The notes below the pieces were generated by a model. It made no database searches. It saw only the letters and a list, made by a program, of their open reading frames with translations, and was not told the DNA's origin. From Akkermansia sp. (GTDB lineage Bacteria; Verrucomicrobiota; Verrucomicrobiia; Verrucomicrobiales; Akkermansiaceae): DNA of 64,000 nt. The stretch is taken from NCBI GenBank assembly GCA_022787425.1, contig JALFWB010000011.1, positions 124,001 through 188,000 on the forward strand, given 5' to 3'. The translations under genes and the position numbers were made by a program. Numbering within the stretch: the first letter of the stretch is position 1; every line of letters starts with the position of its first letter. Positions 38,599 to 47,177 of this stretch are shown one piece after another.

Positions 38599-39783
38599 TC
38601 AGCGGCCGGGAACCATCTCGAAAGTGAAGCCCTTGAGGTACTCCGTCTCGGGGATGTTCAGCAGCACGGGGTGGTCCGGGCTCTGCCCGTGATTGGCCAC
38701 CAGGCGCAGGGTGCAGTGACCGTCCACGGCGGCATCGGCAATCGTCTTGCGGAAGAGATCCGCTCCGGCGTGGTGCGAGCAGCAGAAGGTGGAGAGAACG
38801 CCGCCGACGGGCAGCATCTTCATGGCTCGCAGGTGAATCTCCTTGTAGCCGCGCAGGGCCCCGGCCAGACTCTTCTTGTTGCGGGTGAAGCTGGGTGGGT
38901 CCAGGATGATCATGTCCCACTTCAGCTCGCCGCCCTCGCGCACCAAGTCGCTCTCGCGCTTCAGGAAGTCAAAAGCGTTCTCCTGCACGGTGTTGACCTG
39001 TACGCCGTTGAGCTCGGCATTGCGCCGCACGGCCTCCACCGCATCAGCAGAGATATCTACGGCCGTCACGGAGGCGGCCCCGGCGCGGGCGCAGGCCAAG
39101 GCGAAGCCGCCCTGGTTGCAGAAGCAGTCCAGCACGCGGCGGCCTCGGGCGAACTCGGCCACTTCGCGGTAGTTCTGCATCTGATCCAGGTACAGCCCCG
39201 TCTTCTGGCCGGTGGCGGTATTCACCAAGAAGGTGGTTCCGCGCGCCTGTGCGGGGAATGGCTCCGGCTCCTGACCTGCGGCGATGTACACCTCCTGCGA
39301 GATCCCCTCGGCGACCAGCATGGGCGAATCATTGCGCACGATGATGCAGCGCGGCTGCAGCAGGTCGCCCAGAATGTCACGGATGAGCCCCAGGCGCAGG
39401 TACATGGCCAGCGTCAGGGTCTGCACCACCAGCACATCCCGGTAGCGGTCCACGATGAGACCGGGCAGGCCGTCGCTCTCGCTCCACACCAAGCGCATCA
39501 GCTCCTCGCCGGGCAGCAGACGCTCGCGCAGCAGCATGGCCTGCGAGATTCGCCGGGCGAAGAAATCCCGGTCCAGATCCTGTTTGCGGCGGGAGAAGCG
39601 GCGCGCGACGATCTGGGAGTGCGGGTTGTACATGGCAGAGCCCAGATAGCGGTCCCGCTGGTCCTTGAGGGCCACCACGTCCCCCGGTGCCGGGTTGCCG
39701 TAGACGTTGCGCACCTCGGTGCCGTACACCCAATCGTGCCCGTGAAAAATCCGTGCCTTCGGCGAAATAATCAGCCCGCCCAT
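38599..39783 (-). CDS. rlmI: 23S rRNA m5C methyltransferase, RlmI family
   Basis: The 394-residue protein has an N-terminal PUA domain (IFHGHDWVYGTEVRNVYGNPAPGDVVAL), a central EEHEE-like region (DRDFFARRISQAMLLRERLL) and a C-terminal Rossmann methyltransferase. SAM motif I is VLDCFCNQGGFALACARAG and the catalytic motif is DMIILDPPSFTRNKKSL. This is the RlmI/RlmK-like family that methylates a cytosine in 23S rRNA. It follows metG by 21 bases on the same strand and is probably cotranscribed. Confidence 0.9.
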   Translation of the reverse strand: MGGLIISPKARIFHGHDWVYGTEVRNVYGNPAPGDVVALKDQRDRYLGSAMYNPHSQIVARRFSRRKQDLDRDFFARRISQAMLLRERLLPGEELMRLVWSESDGLPGLIVDRYRDVLVVQTLTLAMYLRLGLIRDILGDLLQPRCIIVRNDSPMLVAEGISQEVYIAAGQEPEPFPAQARGTTFLVNTATGQKTGLYLDQMQNYREVAEFARGRRVLDCFCNQGGFALACARAGAASVTAVDISADAVEAVRRNAELNGVQVNTVQENAFDFLKRESDLVREGGELKWDMIILDPPSFTRNKKSLAGALRGYKEIHLRAMKMLPVGGVLSTFCCSHHAGADLFRKTIADAAVDGHCTLRLVANHGQSPDHPVLLNIPETEYLKGFTFEMVPGR

Positions 39784-39804
39784 AGTCAGTCCGTGCGTTG
39801 GGGG

Positions 39805-41436
39805 TTATTGTTGCTTCTGCTGAGCCTTTCGGGCAGCCTTGGCCGCGGCCTTGGCGGCGCGCTCGGCCATCTTCTGCCGCTCCTCTTCCGTCATGAGGCG
39901 CGGGAACACCGGGCCGATCTCCTGCGCCACGGAGTGACCGGGCTTCATCACGCCCCACTGCAGGGTCTGCGGGGTGATGCCGCTCATGTCAGCGTTAAGG
40001 TACTTCAGGATGAGAGCCGAGGCCTCCGGCAGCACGCAGCCCAGCAGGTAACCCACTTGGGCGCAGCACTCCAACAGGTGCAGCAGCGTGCGCTGAAGCT
40101 CCTCGGCGCATGCCTCGTCCTTAGCCAGCACCCAGGGCTTCTTCTGCTCGATGTAGGCATTGCAGCGGCCCACCTGCTCCACCAGTTTGCCCAGGGCATC
40201 CGCCGTGTTGCACTCATTCATCAGGCGCGTGAACTCCGCCACCGTGGTCGTCATGCCCTCACGCAGCGCGCCGGACACCTCGTCATCGCCTACCGCTGCG
40301 GGCACGATGCCGCCGCAGTAACGCAGGCACATGTTGAGCGTGCGGTTGCAGAGGTTGCCTAGGTCGTTGGCCAGCTCCGTGTTGTAGATGGACTTCATGC
40401 GGTCCGCATCGTAGTCGCTGTCGTAGCCCGTCTTGGTATCGCGTACCAGGTAGTAGCGCAGGGCGTCCGCGCTCAGCGTGTCGCAGATGTCGTTCGGATC
40501 CACCACGTTGCCCAAGGATTTGGACATCTTCTCACCCTTGATGTTCAGCCAACCGTGCACCAGCAGCTTCGGCATCTGTTCGTCGGTGAAGCCCATGGCA
40601 TGCAGCATGCAGAACCAGTAGATGCCGTGCGCAGGCACCAAGATGTCCTTGCCGATGACCTCAAGGGCCGCCGGCCACAGTTTATCGAACTCCGGCAGAT
40701 TGCTCCCTTCCTCAGCCAGATAACCGGCAAAGGAGATGTAGTTGATGAGGGCATCGAACCACACATAGGTCACGAAATCCGGGTCGAAGGGCAGGGGAAT
40801 CCCCCAAGAAAGACGCTCCTTCGGGCGGGAAATGCACAGATCCGTCCCCTCCGCGCGCTCAATGGCCTGCAGAAGGTTCTTGCGGCGGAACTCCGGCTGC
40901 ACGCAGTCGGGGTGGGTGGTTACGAACTCGCGCAGCCAAGCCACATGGGCACTGAGGTTGAAGTACCAGTTTTCCTCCTCCAGCTCAATGACTTCGCCCC
41001 ATTCCTCGCCGAATTCGCCCTGCTCATTGCGATCCTTGTTGGTCAGGAATTGCTCCTGGCGCACGGAATAGAAGCCCTTGTAGGTCTTTTTGTACAGGCA
41101 ACCCTTATCCCGCAGGTCGCAGAGGATTTTCTGCACACAAGCCTCGTGCCGCGGGTCCGTGGTGGCGGCCCAACCGTCATAGGCTATGCCCAGTCGCTTC
41201 CAGAGGGCGATGAAACGCTCCGTCACCTTGTCGGCGTATTCCTGCGGGGTGATGCCCTCCGCTTCCGCCTTCTGTTGTACCTTCTGGCCGTGCTGGTCCA
41301 CACCGGTCAGCAGATACGTCTCCTCCCCGCACATTCGGTGCCAACGTGCCAGCACGTCTGCCAGCACCTTCTCGTAGGCGTGTCCGATGTGGGGTTTTCC
41401 GTTCGTGTAATCGATTGCTGTCGTGATGTAGAACAT
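39805..41436 (-). CDS. metG: Methionyl-tRNA synthetase
   Basis: MetRS charges tRNA-Met. The 543-residue protein has the class I HIGH motif in KPHIGHAYEKV and the KMSKS motif in GEKMSKSLGNVVDP. The connective peptide (GFYSVRQEQFLTNKDRNEQG) lacks the cysteines that bind zinc in most MetRS enzymes, so it is a metal-free type. There is no C-terminal tRNA-binding OB domain; instead it ends in a short Lys/Ala-rich helix. Its promoter lies directly upstream. Confidence 0.96.
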   Translation of the reverse strand: MFYITTAIDYTNGKPHIGHAYEKVLADVLARWHRMCGEETYLLTGVDQHGQKVQQKAEAEGITPQEYADKVTERFIALWKRLGIAYDGWAATTDPRHEACVQKILCDLRDKGCLYKKTYKGFYSVRQEQFLTNKDRNEQGEFGEEWGEVIELEEENWYFNLSAHVAWLREFVTTHPDCVQPEFRRKNLLQAIERAEGTDLCISRPKERLSWGIPLPFDPDFVTYVWFDALINYISFAGYLAEEGSNLPEFDKLWPAALEVIGKDILVPAHGIYWFCMLHAMGFTDEQMPKLLVHGWLNIKGEKMSKSLGNVVDPNDICDTLSADALRYYLVRDTKTGYDSDYDADRMKSIYNTELANDLGNLCNRTLNMCLRYCGGIVPAAVGDDEVSGALREGMTTTVAEFTRLMNECNTADALGKLVEQVGRCNAYIEQKKPWVLAKDEACAEELQRTLLHLLECCAQVGYLLGCVLPEASALILKYLNADMSGITPQTLQWGVMKPGHSVAQEIGPVFPRLMTEEERQKMAERAAKAAAKAARKAQQKQQ

Positions 41437-41445
41437 AGCGATGCT

Positions 41446-41474
41446 ATTCTAGCACTGTTCGGGCCGCCGGGCAA
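41446..41474 (-). promoter_or_regulatory. metG promoter, near-leaderless
   Basis: Minus strand: TTGCCC (41474-41469), 17 bp, TAGAAT (41451-41446), 9 bases before the ATG. Confidence 0.65.
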
Positions 41475-41565
41475 GGCTAAATTGTGCCCGCGCGACAACT
41501 GAACACCCCGCGCCCGCAGTTTTTCGCGGGACGGGGCGGGTAAGATGATGTCGTCCGGGAGTGGC

Positions 41566-42531
41566 TCAAGCCTTCGCGAGCATATCGGCCAGCATGGCCT
41601 CCAGCTTGCGAATGTCGGCGGAGAAGCGGCGGATGCCCTCGGCGGTCTTCTCCGTGGCCATGGCGTCCTCGTTCATCAGGAAGCGGAAGCTCTTCTCGTC
41701 CGCCGGGATGCGCTCGATGTCCGCTGCCTTGGCTGCGGCTTCATTCAGCACGGGCTGCACGGGGCTGTCGTCCGCCGCCAACTCGGCCAGCAGCGCGGGG
41801 GAGATGGTCAGCAGGTCGCAGCCTGCCAAGGCCAGCACCTCGCCCTTGTTGCGGAAGGAGGCACCCATGATCTGGACGGGATAGCCGAACTTCTTGTAGT
41901 AGGTGTAAATCGTGCGCACGGAGACCACGCCGGGGTCGTCCTCAGCGGTGTATTCCTTGCCCGTCGCGCCGCGATACCAATCCAGAATGCGGCCCACGAA
42001 GGGGGAGATGAGGCGCACGCCGGCCTCGGCACAGGCCACGGCCTGCACCTGGCTGAAGAGCAGCGTCAGGTTGCAGTGAATGCCCTCCTTCTCCAGAATC
42101 TCGGCGGCGCGAATGCCCTCCCAGGTGGAGGCTATCTTGATGAGCACGCGCTCGCGCGGCACCCCGGCAGCCTCATACAGGGCCATGATGTCACGGGCCT
42201 TGGCCACCGTCCCTTCCGTGTCGAAGGACAGGCGCGCATCCACCTCGCTCGACACGCGGCCGGGCACTCGCTTCAAAATCTCCAGACCGAAGGCCACGAT
42301 CACGCGGTCCATCACGGCGTCAATCAGCTCCTTGCCCTTCAGCGGGCTGTCCGCAAAGGAGGCAATTACGCCGTCGATGATGGGGCGGTACTCCGGCTTG
42401 TTGGCCGCCGCCAAAATAAGAGAAGGATTCGTTGTGGCATCCTGCGGAGTGAATTCCTCCATCTGACGAAAATCACCCGTATCGGCCACCACGGTGGTAT
42501 ACTGCTTCAGCTGCTCAAGTTGTGTCGCCAT
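41566..42531 (-). CDS. tal: Transaldolase
   Basis: Transaldolase moves a dihydroxyacetone unit between sugar phosphates in the non-oxidative pentose phosphate pathway. The 321-residue protein matches the TalA/TalB size class. Motifs are [10 protein letters not shown] and [10 protein letters not shown] at the N-terminus, the Schiff-base lysine in [17 protein letters not shown], and [18 protein letters not shown]. It is a single-gene unit with its own promoter. Confidence 0.97.
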   Translation of the reverse strand: MATQLEQLKQYTTVVADTGDFRQMEEFTPQDATTNPSLILAAANKPEYRPIIDGVIASFADSPLKGKELIDAVMDRVIVAFGLEILKRVPGRVSSEVDARLSFDTEGTVAKARDIMALYEAAGVPRERVLIKIASTWEGIRAAEILEKEGIHCNLTLLFSQVQAVACAEAGVRLISPFVGRILDWYRGATGKEYTAEDDPGVVSVRTIYTYYKKFGYPVQIMGASFRNKGEVLALAGCDLLTISPALLAELAADDSPVQPVLNEAAAKAADIERIPADEKSFRFLMNEDAMATEKTAEGIRRFSADIRKLEAMLADMLAKA

Positions 42532-42558
42532 GTCTGTTTTGTTCGGTTAAGCGCCCCC

Positions 42559-42587
42559 ATTCTACCACACTCCCCTCCGCACTTCAA
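42559..42587 (-). promoter_or_regulatory. tal promoter
   Basis: Minus strand: TTGAAG (42587-42582), 17 bp, TAGAAT (42564-42559). The leader is about 20 nt and has no Shine-Dalgarno sequence. Confidence 0.65.
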
Positions 42588-42661
42588 GCCCATTTCCCTC
42601 GAACGCCACCGTATGAAGAGATGTTCCTGCCGGAAGAGGCCGTTTTTCCGGGTTGTCGGGG

Positions 42662-42690
42662 TTGCAAAAGGGGGTGCAGGGTGGTATAAT
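42662..42690 (+). promoter_or_regulatory. map promoter
   Basis: TTGCAA (42662-42667), 17 bp, consensus TATAAT (42685-42690). An AAAGGAGA Shine-Dalgarno-like run follows before ATG 42711. Confidence 0.8.
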
Positions 42691-42710
42691 GGGGGAAAGG
42701 AGATAAGACG

Positions 42711-43505
42711 ATGGCAGATAAAATACCTGTACGCAACCCGAGTGAGATTGCAAAGCTGAGGAAGGCGGGGGAGGTTTCCGCCCGCATCTTGATGGAGCTG
42801 ATGCCGCTGGTGAAGCCCGGCGTGACAACGGGGGAGATCGACCGCTATGCGGCGGAGCTCTTCGCGCGCGAGAAGTGCGGCAATGCCTTCTTCGGCTACT
42901 GCGGCTACCCGGGGCAGCTCTGCATCTCCGTGAACGAGGAGGTGGTGCACGGCATCGGCGGCAGCCGCGTGCTGCGGGAGGGCGACATCGTAAGCTTGGA
43001 TGCCGGGGCCATCGTGGACGGCTGGTACGGGGACAATGCCATGACCGTGCCCGTGGGCAAGGTGAGCGAGGACGCGGCGCGGCTGTTGGCCGTGACGGAG
43101 GAGGCCCTCTTCCGCGCGATTGCGCAGGCGCGCCAGGGTAACTCGCTGGCCGATGTCTGCGGCGCGGTGGAGGACTTCGTGAAGCCCTTCGGCTTCGGGA
43201 TTGTACGCGAATACGTGGGTCACGGCGTGGGCCGCCACCTGCATGAGGAACCGCAGATCCCCAACTACCGCCCTCATTACCCCCTGCCCCGCCTCAAGCG
43301 CGGCATGATTCTGGCCATCGAGCCCATGATCACCCTCGGCAGCTACAAGGTGAAGGTGCTGAAGGACAACTGGACCGCCGTAACGACAGACGGCAGCCCG
43401 GCGGCGCACTTCGAGCACACCGTCGCCGTCGGCAGCCACGGGGGGGACATCCTCACCGAACGCCCCCGCATCGCCCTTCCGGAGCAACTCGGCATCACCC
43501 TGTAA
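42711..43505 (+). CDS. map: Methionine aminopeptidase type I
   Basis: MetAP removes the initiator methionine from nascent proteins. The 264-residue protein has all metal ligands in place: VSLDAGAIVDGWYGDNAMTV (two Asp), GHGVGRHLHEEPQIPNY (His), LAIEPMITLG (Glu) and FEHTVAV (Glu), plus the substrate histidine in VVHGIGG. Unlike most genes here, it has both a promoter leader and a clear Shine-Dalgarno-like sequence. Confidence 0.97.
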   Translation: MADKIPVRNPSEIAKLRKAGEVSARILMELMPLVKPGVTTGEIDRYAAELFAREKCGNAFFGYCGYPGQLCISVNEEVVHGIGGSRVLREGDIVSLDAGAIVDGWYGDNAMTVPVGKVSEDAARLLAVTEEALFRAIAQARQGNSLADVCGAVEDFVKPFGFGIVREYVGHGVGRHLHEEPQIPNYRPHYPLPRLKRGMILAIEPMITLGSYKVKVLKDNWTAVTTDGSPAAHFEHTVAVGSHGGDILTERPRIALPEQLGITL

Positions 43506-43612
43506 CACCGGGGAGTATTGGGGAACCCAGCTCAGCGGCGGGAAGCCTCGCACCACATCTGCACGGCTCCGATTTCCGGGCATTTCGAAAGCAACGGGAA
43601 GCGGGTTTACGC

Positions 43613-43641
43613 TTGCGCAGGGGGAGGAGCTGTGCTATACT
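43613..43641 (+). promoter_or_regulatory. Promoter of the tandem Cys-motif genes, leaderless
   Basis: TTGCGC (43613-43618), 17 bp, TATACT (43636-43641), 7 bases before ATG 43649. Confidence 0.7.
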
Positions 43642-43648
43642 GGGGGCG

Positions 43649-44614
43649 ATGGGAGACAGTGTTTACAAGAACCCCGGATGGCCGGATGCCGTTTGGGATG
43701 TGTCCGGCGCGTTCGTCAACGACCGCGAGCTGATCGCCTTCTACGACTTCTGCAAGCTGCTGCTGGGCTATGAGCCCTTCCGGATTGTGCATGGGGCGCC
43801 GCTGTGCGTGTGGAACAGCGGGCGCGTGCTCAAGCATTTGTTACGCGATGCCGAGGAAATCCGCACCGCCGGCTTGGCCTACGAGCAGCGCGGCATCGCC
43901 ATGTACCTGACCTTCACCAACCTGTTGCTGCAGGAGAAAGACCTGAACGACAAATTGGGCGAGGCCCTGCTCATCTTCTGCACGAATCACAACCCCGGCA
44001 AACGCAACGCCGTCATCGCCGCCAGTGATGTGCTGCGCGACCATGTGCGCCGCAACTACCCGGACCTGCGGCTCGTCTCTTCCATCCTCAAGATCACCAA
44101 CGAGCACGGACGCGGCAAGGAAGAGGTCTACCGTCGACTGGCAGAAGAATATGATGAAGTGATGGTGCACCCGGACGACGTGCTCAATTATCCCCTGCTG
44201 GAAAAACTGCAGGACAAAGAGCGCTATATCCTCCTGATTAACGAATACTGCGTGCGGCAGTGTCCCATCCGCCACCTGCACTACGCCGCCCTCTCCCGCC
44301 AGGCCAAGGACTTCCTGAATGCGGACAACGATGAGTTCGACAAACGGCAGGCGAGCAACGGCTGCCGCAGCCTGTACACCCTGCTCACGGATGCCAAACA
44401 CGGCGTACTCGCCCTCAACACGCCGGAGATTCAACGCCTGCGTGACATGGGCTTCCGCCACTTCAAGCTGCAAGGGCGCGGCCACGCCAACGCCTCCGGT
44501 ATCCTCTTCGACCTCATCCGCCTGGCCTGGCGCAACGACGGCCCGGACGAGAACGCCATGCACGCCCTCGGTCACCGCTTCTGGGAATCCCTTTTACCTG
44601 ACGAAACAGCATGA
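43649..44614 (+). CDS. Cys-motif protein, paralogue 1, function unknown
   Basis: The 321-residue protein is soluble. A key segment near residue 195 reads ILLINEYCVRQCPIRHLHYA (N-x-x-C-x-x-x-C-P-x-R-x-x-H), preceded by VMVHPDDVLNYPLL. This recalls the Cys motif of peptidase-U32/UbiU-like TIM-barrel proteins, but I cannot confirm the family. The C-terminal TPEIQRLRDMGFRHFKLQGR also fits a barrel end strand. The following gene is a diverged copy overlapping by 4 bases. The start ATG 43649 is used; an earlier in-frame start lies inside the promoter. Confidence 0.75.
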   Translation: MGDSVYKNPGWPDAVWDVSGAFVNDRELIAFYDFCKLLLGYEPFRIVHGAPLCVWNSGRVLKHLLRDAEEIRTAGLAYEQRGIAMYLTFTNLLLQEKDLNDKLGEALLIFCTNHNPGKRNAVIAASDVLRDHVRRNYPDLRLVSSILKITNEHGRGKEEVYRRLAEEYDEVMVHPDDVLNYPLLEKLQDKERYILLINEYCVRQCPIRHLHYAALSRQAKDFLNADNDEFDKRQASNGCRSLYTLLTDAKHGVLALNTPEIQRLRDMGFRHFKLQGRGHANASGILFDLIRLAWRNDGPDENAMHALGHRFWESLLPDETA

Positions 44615-45657
44615 GCAACGCCCCCACCATCAGCAATGAAGAGGCCATCCGCAACCTCCGCTACCTGGTTGACGACTTTCTGCCGGAGGCCCGTTGGACA
44701 CTCGGCGGGGCCTTCCGTTTCGACACCTCACTGCAGACCATCGCGCGCTTTCTGGAGGACTACTTAGGCGTGCGCCGCGTGGCAGAGGTAGCAGGCAGCG
44801 TGCCCTGCCTGTGGAGTTTGGACTGGTTTGTGCAGCGGCGTCCCCTGCCCCTGCAACGCTACGCCGAGCTGCTGGAGGCCTACGCCAAGCAGAACAGAGG
44901 CGTGATTCTGGTATTTGACAACCCCTTCATTACCCCGGAGATACTGGAGGACGCCTACTCCAATCGTCTGGTACAGGAACTGTATGACCGCGACCGCGTG
45001 CGACTGAACGCCGTGTGCGTGGCGAGCGACTGCCTGGCAGAGCACATCCGCAGCCGCTGGCCCAAGCTGCCCCTCCGCTGCCACCACAACCGCGCCGTGA
45101 CGGCACAGGGCCGCCGCTCCGCTGCCATGTATAACAAATGGCTGGAGCAATACGCCCTCGTGGACCTGCACCCCGCAGACGCGGCGCGTCCTTCCGTGTA
45201 CGGCGGCATTACCGAACTCGGGAAATGCACCGCCGTGCTGAACGACGCCTGCCTGCGCACCTGCCCCGTGCGGCGCGAGCACCTGCAACTGCTGACCGCC
45301 ATGCGACAGCACCCCTACGATGCCGTGCTCATGCAGCGGCGGGCGGATTTGTTAGCCCGAACCGGCTGCGAAAAAGTACACCCCGACGAGCTGAAACAGA
45401 AGGCCGTCTGCGCCCTGACCCGCAACGAAGCGAAAGCCCTGTATGCCGCCGGCTGCCGCCGTTTCATCATCCAGGCCCACCAATTCCGCAACGAAATGAC
45501 TTTCCTCTGGGACATCTTCACCTGCCTGTTCCCGCCCACGCCGGAGCTGAGCAACCGCTGCGCGCTCATTGCTTCCTCCGCCATGGCCGAGTTCGGCAAG
45601 GCGCAGTACCGCCTCAGCAGCGGGCTGGGCAAGTTCTCCTTCAGCAACGCAGAGTGA
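44611..45657 (+). CDS. Cys-motif protein, paralogue 2, function unknown
   Basis: The 348-residue protein shares blocks with the gene before it: PCLWSLDWF (compare PLCVWNSG), VCVASDCLAEHIRSRWPKLPL (compare AASDVLRDHVRRNYPDLRL), AVLNDACLRTCPVRREHLQLL (compare LINEYCVRQCPIRHLHY), and NEAKALYAAGCRRFIIQA near the end. The two conserved cysteines followed by Pro suggest metal or Fe-S binding. ATGA overlap with paralogue 1 indicates coupled translation and perhaps a heteromer. It converges on metX with 7 bases between the stops. Confidence 0.75.
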   Translation: MSNAPTISNEEAIRNLRYLVDDFLPEARWTLGGAFRFDTSLQTIARFLEDYLGVRRVAEVAGSVPCLWSLDWFVQRRPLPLQRYAELLEAYAKQNRGVILVFDNPFITPEILEDAYSNRLVQELYDRDRVRLNAVCVASDCLAEHIRSRWPKLPLRCHHNRAVTAQGRRSAAMYNKWLEQYALVDLHPADAARPSVYGGITELGKCTAVLNDACLRTCPVRREHLQLLTAMRQHPYDAVLMQRRADLLARTGCEKVHPDELKQKAVCALTRNEAKALYAAGCRRFIIQAHQFRNEMTFLWDIFTCLFPPTPELSNRCALIASSAMAEFGKAQYRLSSGLGKFSFSNAE

Positions 45658-45664
45658 GGCTCCC

Positions 45665-46801
45665 TCAATGGCGTGCCAAGCAAGCGGCAATGCCTGCTTC
45701 GTAGAGCTCCGGCTCTAACAAGAAAGAATCGTGTCCCTTCTCCGAGCGGATGCAGGCATAGCCGCAGTCAACGCCGTTCTTCACCATGCAGCGGTGGAAG
45801 TTCGATATATCCCGCGGCTTGAAGCAGCAATCCGTATTGATGGCAAACAGCATGAAGGGGATGCCGTGCTGCGCAAAACGCGCGAACACCTCATCGCGCT
45901 TCTTCGTCCCCGTAAAGGCACACAGATCGAAACCGGACCACATATTGATGATGCGGATGTAACAATTCGCATCAAATCGCAGAGCAAATTTAGTTCCCTG
46001 GTGCAGCATATAACTCTCCGTGTTGCGGGTAGGCATATACCACTCCAGCACACCCTTACGATCGCTCACCCCCTTGCGCGCACGCTTCTCCAGTCCGCGC
46101 TGGTAGACGAAAAATTTGTGGCTGATGATGCGCCCCAGAGCCAGCCCACGGTTGGGCGGGTCGTCCTCCGGGTAATCCCCACCGCGATACTTGGGGTCGA
46201 TCTCCACGGCAGCAATCTGCTCGAAGCCCGCGAGGCGGTGCTCGATGGTCGGATTGCAGGAAGCCGCAATGATGATAACGCTGCGCACGCGCTCCGCAAA
46301 ATGGTAGGCCAGCACCAGGGAGATCATCCCGCCCAGACTCGGCCCCACCACGGCCACTTTATCAATACCCAGATGGTCCAGCAGCAGCATTTGGGCGCGC
46401 GATTGATCACAGGCATTCACCAAGGGGAAGCGGTTACCCCAGCGCTTGCCGTCCGGGGCGATGGAGGCGGGCCCGGAGCTACCGTAGCAGCTTCCCAAAA
46501 AGTTAGCACAGATGATGAAATAGCGGTTCGTGTCCAGCGGCTTGCCGGGCCCGATCATGTTATTCCACCAGCCCTCGTAGTTCTCCGGCCGCCAATAACG
46601 CCCCGCCTCGGGCAGGTCATCATTGTAGCCGTGCGCGTGGTGGCTGCCGGTCAGGGCATGGAAGAGCAGGATGGCGTTGTCCTTCTCCGGCGACAGGGTG
46701 CCGTAGGTCTCATACGCCAGTTGAATGCCGGGCAGGGTTTCACCGTTATCGAAGGTGAAATCGCCGATGCGGAAAATATGGGTGCGGACGGTGCAGGACA
46801 T
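45665..46801 (-). CDS. metX: Homoserine O-acetyltransferase
   Basis: MetX acetylates homoserine for direct sulfhydrylation or transsulfuration to methionine. The 378-residue alpha/beta hydrolase shows the family start (GETLPGIQLAYETYGTL), FHALTGSHHAHGY, MIGPGKPLDTNRYFIICAN, and the nucleophile in VVGPSLGGMISLVLAY. The catalytic His is in EKGHDSFLLE, with an Asp at INTDCCF. A terminator-like hairpin ends 6 bases before its ATG, so transcription may be reduced or conditional. Confidence 0.95.
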   Translation of the reverse strand: MSCTVRTHIFRIGDFTFDNGETLPGIQLAYETYGTLSPEKDNAILLFHALTGSHHAHGYNDDLPEAGRYWRPENYEGWWNNMIGPGKPLDTNRYFIICANFLGSCYGSSGPASIAPDGKRWGNRFPLVNACDQSRAQMLLLDHLGIDKVAVVGPSLGGMISLVLAYHFAERVRSVIIIAASCNPTIEHRLAGFEQIAAVEIDPKYRGGDYPEDDPPNRGLALGRIISHKFFVYQRGLEKRARKGVSDRKGVLEWYMPTRNTESYMLHQGTKFALRFDANCYIRIINMWSGFDLCAFTGTKKRDEVFARFAQHGIPFMLFAINTDCCFKPRDISNFHRCMVKNGVDCGYACIRSEKGHDSFLLEPELYEAGIAACLARH

Positions 46802-46806
46802 GGTGG

Positions 46807-46836
46807 AAAGAAAAGACCGGCGCGGAAACGCCGGTC
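46807..46836 (-). terminator. Terminator after rpmJ, directly before metX
   Basis: Minus strand: GACCGGCG (46836-46829) with CGCCGGTC (46822-46815), loop of 6, then CTTTTCTTT. It ends rpmJ transcription and also lies within the start region of metX. Confidence 0.85.
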
Positions 46837-46893
46837 CTTATCATAAATCGCTATGACATGCGCACGCGCAGGGCATGCGCGGGAAGAGGGGAA

Positions 46894-47058
46894 TTACTTG
46901 ACACCCTTCTTGCTCAGGCGAGTGCCGGCGGTAGAACCCTGGCGAGCCTTGAACTTAGGATTGCTCTTGCAGATGACATAAAGCGTACCCTTGCGCTTCA
47001 CGATCTGGCAGTCAGCGTGGCGGCGCTTCATGGAGGCGAGTGAGGAAAGAACTTTCAT
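46894..47058 (-). CDS. rpmJ: 50S ribosomal protein L36
   Basis: A 54-codon gene on the minus strand runs from ATG 47058 to TAA 46894. It begins [20 protein letters not shown], continues with [21 protein letters not shown], and ends in a basic tail of 14 residues. This is L36, a small zinc-site protein of the large subunit. Only two cysteines (DCQ and ICKS) are seen, as in the zinc-poor C- form. ACAAC precedes ATG, as in other ribosomal protein genes here. It has its own promoter and terminator. Confidence 0.93.
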   Translation of the reverse strand: MKVLSSLASMKRRHADCQIVKRKGTLYVICKSNPKFKARQGSTAGTRLSKKGVK

Positions 47059-47102
47059 GTTGTGTCTTCGTTTTAGGTTAAAATCTGCTGTATCGGGCGC
47101 AC

Positions 47103-47130
47103 ATTATACTCCTTTTCAACCATTTGTAAA
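47103..47130 (-). promoter_or_regulatory. rpmJ promoter
   Basis: Minus strand: TTTACA (47130-47125), 16 bp, consensus TATAAT (47108-47103). The leader is about 38 nt. Confidence 0.75.
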
Positions 47131-47177
47131 GACAAATTTATGGCAAAGGGGCATTTTTTCGCTGATTTTCGGGCAAT

